Shown: one piece after another, positions 59,041 through 64,000 of the stretch | Layout of the letters: each line of letters starts with the position of its first letter | Position numbering within the stretch: the first letter of the stretch is position 1 | NCBI GenBank assembly: GCA_018268995.1 | Contig: JAFDVL010000108.1 | Location: forward strand, 81,547-145,546 | DNA length: 64,000 nucleotides | Direction: 5' to 3' | From: Acidobacteriota bacterium | GTDB lineage: Bacteria; Acidobacteriota; Blastocatellia; RBC074 | Notes under the pieces: model-generated | What the model was told of the DNA's origin: nothing | The model's database searches: none | Seen by the model: the letters and a program-made list of their open reading frames with translations, nothing else | Program-made: the position numbers and the translations under genes

Positions 59041-60465
59041 ATGAGCGACGTCGTACAAAAACTCTGGGGCTTTTGCCACACACTGCGCCACGATGGCATT
59101 GATTATGGTGATTACATCGAACAAATCACCTATCTGCTGTTTCTGAAAATGGCCGATGAACGCGCGGTCGAACTGCCGACCAAATGCGATTGGCCGACGC
59201 TGAAATTACAAAGCGGCACGGATTTGACCGAACATTATCAGGACGTTTTGCGCGCGCTCGGCAAAGAATCCGGGTTGCTCGGCGACATTTTTGCGGGTGC
59301 ACAATCGCGCTTCAGCAATCCGGTCAATCTCAAACGACTCATCAGCCTGATTGATGACACGGAATGGACATCGCTGGATGTGGATGTCAAAGCCGAAGCG
59401 TTTGAAGGCTTACTGGAACGGGCCGCGAGCGAAGGCAAAAAGGGCGCGGGGCAATACTTCACGCCGCGTGTGTTGATTCAATCCATCGTGCGGTGCATCA
59501 AGCCTGATCCGCGCGCGCATCGGGATTTCACGATCAGCGATCCGGCGTGCGGTACAGGCGGCTTTCTCGTCGTCGCGTACGAATGGCTGATGGAACAAAG
59601 CAAGACCGCGCTGAATCGGGACGAATGGAAGCGCATTCGCAAGGCGACGTATTTCGGACAGGAATTAGTGCCGCGTCCGCGTCGGTTGGCGTTGATGAAT
59701 TTGTATCTGCACGGACTGGAACCGGAAATCAAACTCGGCGATACGATATACCAAGACCCGGATAGTCGCCGCTTTGACTGTGTTCTGACCAATCCGCCGT
59801 TTGGCACGAAGGGCGCAAATCAAACGCCTACGCGGAATGATTTCACGATTGAAACGTCGAACAAACAGCTCAATTTTGTGCAGCACATTTTTACGATTCT
59901 GAAACCCGGCGGGCGCGCGGCCATCGTGTTGCCGGACAATTGTCTGTTTGAAAACAAGGCCGGTGAAGTCTTTGAAGATTTAATGAAATTTTGCAACCTG
60001 CACACGATTCTGCGGCTGCCGCGCGGCACGTTTTCGCCTTACAGCCAGGGCGTCAAAGCCAACGTCATCTTTTTGCAAAAAGGCTTTCCGACCGAGAACG
60101 TTTGGATTTATGACGGACGCTCCAACGTGCCGGGCGTGACGAAAAAGGAACGTCCGTTGTCAGCGGAACATTTCGCCGATTTTGAAAGATGCTACGGCGC
60201 AGACCCGAACGGCAGAAGCGAACGCCACGACACCGGCACGGAAGGCCGCTTCCGCAAGTTTCATATCAGCGAAATCCAGGCGCGCGATTACAAACTCGAC
60301 ATCACGTGGCTGAAAGACGAGTCATTAGAAGACGCCGAAGCTTTGCCGGAGCCGCAGGATTTGGCGAGCGAAGCCATCACCGAACTCGAAGCCGTCGTGG
60401 ACGATTTGCGCGAGATTATTGCGTTGATTGAGAAGGAAGAGGGAATGATTGTAGAATCGGCCTGA
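59041..60465 (+). CDS. hsdM: Type I restriction-modification N6-adenine methyltransferase (HsdM)
   Basis: 474 aa from ATG 59041 (MSDVVQKLWGFCHTLR). No Shine-Dalgarno is visible because a palindromic repeat ends 17 bases upstream. HsdM_N helical domain (about 5-120: DGIDYGDYIEQITYLLFLKMADER). SAM motif I DPACGTGG (167-174) and catalytic motif IV NPPF (251-254). The C-terminal helical tail ends VVDDLREIIALIEKEE. It is 209 bp from hsdR and 16 bp before the antitoxin gene. Confidence 0.95.
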   Translation: MSDVVQKLWGFCHTLRHDGIDYGDYIEQITYLLFLKMADERAVELPTKCDWPTLKLQSGTDLTEHYQDVLRALGKESGLLGDIFAGAQSRFSNPVNLKRLISLIDDTEWTSLDVDVKAEAFEGLLERAASEGKKGAGQYFTPRVLIQSIVRCIKPDPRAHRDFTISDPACGTGGFLVVAYEWLMEQSKTALNRDEWKRIRKATYFGQELVPRPRRLALMNLYLHGLEPEIKLGDTIYQDPDSRRFDCVLTNPPFGTKGANQTPTRNDFTIETSNKQLNFVQHIFTILKPGGRAAIVLPDNCLFENKAGEVFEDLMKFCNLHTILRLPRGTFSPYSQGVKANVIFLQKGFPTENVWIYDGRSNVPGVTKKERPLSAEHFADFERCYGADPNGRSERHDTGTEGRFRKFHISEIQARDYKLDITWLKDESLEDAEALPEPQDLASEAITELEAVVDDLREIIALIEKEEGMIVESA

Positions 60466-60481
60466 AAGGGAGGTTTCAGCG

Positions 60482-60709
60482 ATGGCAGCAAATTTAGAAC
60501 ACAGCATTCAGCAGGGTGTGCAGACGCTAACCGAAGAACAACAGCGCAAGGTGCTGGCGTTGATTGAGAAATTAAAAGGCCAGGCGACGCGCAACCAGCA
60601 GAAATATTCCTTTATCGGCATTGGGCGCAGTGGCAAGCGTGATTTGTCGCGCCGAGCAGAGGCGCTTTTACAGGAAGCCAATCGGCGCGAAGGGTGGAGT
60701 CTGCAATGA
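60482..60709 (+). CDS. Antitoxin-like protein of a VapBC-type module
   Basis: 75 aa from ATG 60482, with GGGAGG 8 bases upstream. An N-terminal helical LEHSIQQGVQTLTEEQQRKVLALIEKLKG part is followed by a GIGRSGKRDLSRRAEALLQEANRREGWS tail, typical of antitoxins that wrap a PIN toxin with the C-terminus; no classic AbrB or RHH fold is obvious. It overlaps the PIN gene by four bases (ATGA). Placed directly downstream of hsdM and probably co-transcribed with the RM genes. Confidence 0.8.
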   Translation: MAANLEHSIQQGVQTLTEEQQRKVLALIEKLKGQATRNQQKYSFIGIGRSGKRDLSRRAEALLQEANRREGWSLQ

Positions 60710-61119
60710 ACTCTTTGCTTGACACCGGCTTTCTGCTTGCGGTGCTGGATGAAGACGATAGTTTGCACGAATCCTGTGCAGCGGCCTTGCAGGAAGAAAT
60801 CGCTCCGTTATTGCCCAATGTTGTTTTGCCGGAACTCGCCTATTTGATTCTGCGCGAACTTGGCTATGGCGTGCTGACAAGTTTTCTACGTGCTGTGACC
60901 ACAGGTGAGTTGGTTTTGATTGACGCTACTCTGGACGACCTGGAACGCGCAACGGAATTGCTTGCGACATACGCTGACAGCCGCGTGGATTTTGTAGATT
61001 GCGTAATCGCCGCAATGGCCGAGAGGATGAAGATTACCCGCATTCTGACCGTTGACCGTCGTCATTTCGGATTGCTCCGACCCGCGCATTGCGATTATTT
61101 CGAGATCATTCCCGCCTGA
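60706..61119 (+). CDS. PIN-domain toxin (VapC-like ribonuclease)
   Basis: 137 aa from ATG 60706 (MNSLLDTGFLLAVLDEDD). The acidic PIN residues are present: D6 in LLDTG, a Glu in LPELAYLI, and aspartates in SRVDFVDCVIAA and VDRRHFG. It likely cleaves RNA when free of the antitoxin. Start overlaps the antitoxin stop (ATGA). Lies between hsdM and hsdS. Confidence 0.88.
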   Translation: MNSLLDTGFLLAVLDEDDSLHESCAAALQEEIAPLLPNVVLPELAYLILRELGYGVLTSFLRAVTTGELVLIDATLDDLERATELLATYADSRVDFVDCVIAAMAERMKITRILTVDRRHFGLLRPAHCDYFEIIPA

Positions 61120-61131
61120 ATTGCCTACCGC

Positions 61132-61389
61132 TATGAAGTTTGAGGAAGTGAAAGAAATCATCACCTTGATTCAGCGACTCCCCCGCGAAGCGGTGTCTGC
61201 CTTTAGCCGTGGATTTCAATCCACGGGACGCGATCACACCATCCATCCCGTCGCGTCAGCGACGATTGAAATGCGCGCCACAAGGATTCAATCGTCGCTG
61301 ACGCGACGCGCGTTCGTTTCGCATCCTCTCCGTGCGTTTCAACGCACGGCTAAATTCATTGCGCCGCTACGCGGCAGGGAGGTTGCGGC
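61132..61389 (+). other. Short ORF start running into a REP cluster
   Basis: An ATG at 61132 opens MKFEEVKEIITLIQRLP, a plausible start of a small helical protein, but from about 61185 on the frame reads through palindromic repeats (GFQSTGRDHTIHP...). The frame overlaps the hsdS start by four bases. The most likely meaning is a truncated gene start interrupted by repeats; the 86-residue product is doubtful. Confidence 0.3.
61207..61375. repeat. REP cluster between the toxin-antitoxin module and hsdS
   Basis: Four dyads in 170 bp: CCGTGGATTTCAATCCACGG (61207-61226); a 21-bp perfect inverted repeat, arms 61250-61270 and 61287-61307 (core CGTCAGCGACGATTGAA); CCGTGCGTTTCAACGCACGG (61330-61349); and GCCGC-TAC-GCGGC (61363-61375). 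The first and third share the CCGTG..TTTCAA..CACGG layout. The hsdS ribosome binding site follows immediately. Confidence 0.85.
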
Positions 61390-62799
61390 GTGAGTGAATT
61401 GCCAGAGGGGTGGATTGAAGAAAATCTTGGAACTGTTGGTAATTGGGCATCTGGTGGAACGCCTTCCCGTAAGAACCGAGAATATTTTGGTGAGGGAATT
61501 CCCTGGATCAAAAGTGGTGATTTACCAGATGGCTTAATTCTGAGAACGGAAGAACAAATCACGGCATTAGGGCTAAAAAATAGTTCTGCCAAATTGATGC
61601 CTGAAGGCACGATTTCAATAGCAATGTACGGCGCAACCATTGGCAAGCTTGGCGTTCTCACCTTTCCTGCTGCAACGAATCAAGCCTGTGCGAATGTTAT
61701 TCCCGACCTTAATTTAGTGGATCGCGATTATTTGTATTTCTATCTTTTATCAGAAAGAAAAGCTCTGATAGATAAAGGGCAAGGTGGCGCGCAGCCGAAC
61801 ATAAGCCAGGAAGTCATTAAAGCTCATCCAATTTTGATTGCCCCTCTCGCCGAACAACGCCGCATCGTAGCGAAGTTGGAAACGCTGCTCGGCAAAGTGG
61901 AAGCTTGTCAGCAGCGACTGGCGAAAATTCCCGTGCTCCTCAAACGCTTTCGACAGGCCGTGCTGGCGGCGGCGTGTTCGGGGGCATTGACGGTTGATTG
62001 GCGGGAAAGTGATGAGATTGAGAATGAATTGCCTTTGGGTTGGAGTCGAGTTGCAATAGAAGAATTGTTACCTAAAGGTGGCATTTTCGATGGCCCATTT
62101 GGCTCGAACCTAAAGACCTCAGATTACACAAACGCAGGCGTAAGAGTTGTTCGCCTTGAAAACATTGGGCATTTGAAATTCTTTGCTGACAAAGAAACAT
62201 ACATCAGCCAAGAAAAATACGAGACGCTGACTAAGCATACTGTCAAAGAAGGTGACATCATCTTTTCTTCATTTATCGCAGAAGAAATTAGAGCGTGTGT
62301 TTTACCTTCGCTGTCGACAACGGCCATTGCAAAAGCAGATTGCTTTTGTCTACGTCCAATCGAAACATTGGTTGATCGGGCTTACTTAACCTTTCAATTG
62401 GTCAGTCAAGATTCTTATGACGCACTGGTTGACAGCGTTCATGGTGCGACACGCCCTCGAATCAACACTACACAACTCCGCAAACTCAAGGTTCGGATTT
62501 GTTCACTCGCCGAACAACAAGAAATCGTCCGCCGTGTCGAAGCCCTCTTCCAACTGGCTGACCAATTGGAAGCCCGTTACCAACGCGCGCAGGCGCAGGT
62601 GGACAAGTTGCAGCAATCCATTTTAGCGAAAGCCTTTCGCGGCGAACTCGTGCCGACCGAAGCGGAATTGGCGCGGCGGGAAGGGCGTGATTACGAACCC
62701 GCTGCGGCCTTGTTGGAACGCATTTGCGCCGCACAACCCTCCACCGCGCGCAAAGCCAAATCCGACCGCACGCCTGCGCAAACCAGCTTTTTGTCGTAG
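61390..62799 (+). CDS. hsdS: Type I restriction-modification specificity subunit (HsdS)
   Basis: 469 aa from GTG 61390 (SELPEGW), with AGGGAGG 8 bases upstream. Two target-recognition domains: TRD1 (about 5-140) with GTPSRKNREYF...IPWIKSGDL, and TRD2 (about 210-375) with DGPFGSNLKTSDYTNAGVRVVRLENI. Each is followed by a conserved helix of the spacer type (PLAEQRRIVAKLETLLGKVEACQQRL and SLAEQQEIVRRVEALFQLADQLEARY). The C-terminal extension FRGELVPTEAELARREGRDYEPA is common. It sets DNA sequence recognition for the complex. Confidence 0.95.
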   Translation: MSELPEGWIEENLGTVGNWASGGTPSRKNREYFGEGIPWIKSGDLPDGLILRTEEQITALGLKNSSAKLMPEGTISIAMYGATIGKLGVLTFPAATNQACANVIPDLNLVDRDYLYFYLLSERKALIDKGQGGAQPNISQEVIKAHPILIAPLAEQRRIVAKLETLLGKVEACQQRLAKIPVLLKRFRQAVLAAACSGALTVDWRESDEIENELPLGWSRVAIEELLPKGGIFDGPFGSNLKTSDYTNAGVRVVRLENIGHLKFFADKETYISQEKYETLTKHTVKEGDIIFSSFIAEEIRACVLPSLSTTAIAKADCFCLRPIETLVDRAYLTFQLVSQDSYDALVDSVHGATRPRINTTQLRKLKVRICSLAEQQEIVRRVEALFQLADQLEARYQRAQAQVDKLQQSILAKAFRGELVPTEAELARREGRDYEPAAALLERICAAQPSTARKAKSDRTPAQTSFLS

Positions 62800-62826
62800 G
62801 ACGCGAATCCTCCCCTCCAAAAAAAT

Positions 62827-62864
62827 AGCGGACAGCGCATCGTTTGTTGATTCGCGTGTCCGCT
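62827..62864. terminator. Bidirectional terminator between hsdS and glmS
   Basis: AGCGGACA (62827-62834) and TGTCCGCT (62857-62864), with additional GCG/CGC pairing inside. On the minus strand it is followed by ATTTTTTTGG, a good T-tract for glmS; on the plus strand by GATTTT. Confidence 0.75.
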
Positions 62865-62885
62865 GATTTTGGCGCTTTTGTTTGC

Positions 62886-64000
62886 CTATTCGACCGTCAC
62901 CGATTTGGCGAGGTTACGGGGCTGATCCACGTCGCAGCCTCTGCGCACGGCGATGTGGTACGCCAGCAATTGCATGGGAATCGTGGATAAGACAGGCGAC
63001 AGCAATTCGCTGGAGGGCGGAACCTCAATCGTGAAACTGGCCATGTCGCGCGTGTCCTGATCGCCTTCGGTGACGATGGCGACGACGATCCCATCGCGGG
63101 CGCGGACTTCCTGAATGTTCGAGAGCGTTTTTTCGTAGCGCAGTTTCGACTTCTCGTCGTCAGAATCCAGTGTGTTGATGACGACGACGGGCAGGCGCGA
63201 ATCAATCAGCGCGTTCGGGCCATGTTTCATTTCTCCGGCGGCGTAGCCTTCGGCGTGGATGTAGGAAATTTCCTTCAATTTCAATGCGCCTTCCAGCGCG
63301 ATGGGGAAGTTGATGCCGCGTCCGAGATAGAGAAAATCGCTCGACAAGACGAAATGTTTCGACAGGTCTTCGTAATCTATTTCGGGATTATTCAGCAGCT
63401 TTTCCATCTTGACGGGCAGTTCAGACAAATGCCGGACGTGCCATTTCAATTGATCCTGCGTCAGCGTGTTGCGTTCCTGCGCCAGGTACAAGGCGAACAA
63501 ATACGCGGCAACCATTTGCGAGGTGAAGGCTTTCGTTGACGCGACACCAATTTCCGGCCCGGCGTGGGTGTAAATCGTGCCGTCGGCTTCGCGCGTCATC
63601 ATCGCGCCTTGCACGTTGCAGATCGCAAGCGAGCGACAGGCTTTTTCTTTGGCTTCGCGCAGGGCGGCCAGCGTATCGGCGGTTTCGCCCGATTGCGAAA
63701 TCACCATCATCAACGTGCTCGGCGTCAGCAGCGGATTGCGATAACGAAATTCCGAGGCGTAATCCACTTCGACGGGCACGCGGGCGAGTTCTTCGATCAA
63801 GTATTTGCCCACCAACGCGGCGTGCCAAGCCGTACCGCAGGCGGCGATTTTGATGTCGCTAAAGCTACGGAAGTAGGCGGCGGGAATGTTGACTTCATCA
63901 AGGTACACGCGGCCTGTGTCGAGCGAGACGCGGTTTTGCGTGGTATCGCGGACGGCGCGCGGTTGCTCATAGATTTCCTTGAGCATGAAATGCTTGAATC
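62886..64000 (-). CDS. glmS: Glutamine-fructose-6-phosphate aminotransferase, C-terminal part (partial)
   Basis: The gene starts beyond the right edge; at least 371 codons are present. In frame the visible part begins [13 protein letters not shown], the hinge between the glutaminase and isomerase domains. Two SIS domains follow: [88 protein letters not shown]. The canonical end is [15 protein letters not shown]. Makes glucosamine-6-phosphate for peptidoglycan and LPS. Its normal ending and terminator show it is intact at the 3' side. Confidence 0.97.
   Translation of the reverse strand, partial: FKHFMLKEIYEQPRAVRDTTQNRVSLDTGRVYLDEVNIPAAYFRSFSDIKIAACGTAWHAALVGKYLIEELARVPVEVDYASEFRYRNPLLTPSTLMMVISQSGETADTLAALREAKEKACRSLAICNVQGAMMTREADGTIYTHAGPEIGVASTKAFTSQMVAAYLFALYLAQERNTLTQDQLKWHVRHLSELPVKMEKLLNNPEIDYEDLSKHFVLSSDFLYLGRGINFPIALEGALKLKEISYIHAEGYAAGEMKHGPNALIDSRLPVVVINTLDSDDEKSKLRYEKTLSNIQEVRARDGIVVAIVTEGDQDTRDMASFTIEVPPSSELLSPVLSTIPMQLLAYHIAVRRGCDVDQPRNLAKSVTVE

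Noticed and set aside
61180-61380. CRISPR array
   Set aside because: The repeats are inverted palindromes of different lengths, without regular direct repeats, spacers or cas genes.
55910-62799. RM locus as a new defence system
   Set aside because: All three subunits have canonical type I motifs; only the repeat content and the embedded toxin-antitoxin pair are unusual.
1-64000. tRNA or rRNA genes
   Set aside because: No cloverleaf with CCA-adjacent acceptor stem or conserved rRNA segment was recognised; a covariance-model search would be needed to exclude small RNAs.

Overview
The window looks like chromosomal DNA of an Acidobacteriota bacterium, probably class Blastocatellia. This is inferred from gene content: an 805-residue orphan MacB/FtsX permease of the acidobacterial ADOP type, a VWFA-related secreted protein of the kind common in that phylum, many small NHL, TPR and PilZ proteins, and abundant short palindromic intergenic repeats. 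There is no rRNA, tRNA, CRISPR array, transposase or prophage that I could see.

Region 1 (1-14 kb) is a signalling and stress island. The tail of a receiver-domain protein (probably a hybrid kinase) is followed by an NtrC-type sigma-54 activator, an ECF sigma factor with a tiny Pro-rich acidic protein, a ferritin-like pseudogene with an internal deletion, a mini-membrane protein (lmo0937 family), a three-gene DUF883/YtxH-like/PA2169 stress operon, an OmpA-family coiled-coil protein, a six-PAS hybrid histidine kinase, a second tiny Pro-rich acidic protein, a HAD-fold protein with degraded catalytic motifs, and a BON-domain gene. By eye, five of these transcription units have sigma-54-like -24/-12 promoters (GG-N10-GC with TGGC/TTGC context) in the correct orientation. 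I therefore propose a local sigma-54 envelope/stress regulon driven by the activator at 144-1724. This is the most interesting observation in the window.

Region 2 (14-33 kb) is mostly single genes: a GH29 alpha-L-fucosidase, an RNase D-like exonuclease bracketed by two palindromic repeats, a methyltransferase, a holin-like membrane protein, the ADOP permease, a 1965-residue zinc-ribbon polytopic membrane protein of unknown function, an M48 protease followed by a DUF4127 protein, a SIS sugar-phosphate protein, a PepSY-like secreted protein and an NHL-repeat protein. Region 3 (33-55 kb) is core-like: a class A beta-lactamase-like hydrolase, a GNAT protein, a PilT-type ATPase, a PilZ protein, a VWFA-yggS-yggT-yggU operon, the classical rimP-nusA-infB-rbfA-nrnA translation operon, GDPD, an acyl-CoA ligase with a P-loop kinase, an MgtC/DUF4010 protein, a WGR-propeller protein, a TPR protein and a SUMF1-like protein.

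Region 4 (55.6-62.9 kb) is a type I restriction-modification locus in the order hsdR-hsdM-[vapBC-like toxin-antitoxin]-hsdS. Its gaps are filled with REP-like palindromes, including a 35-bp perfect inverted repeat between hsdR and hsdM. The window ends inside glmS on the minus strand.
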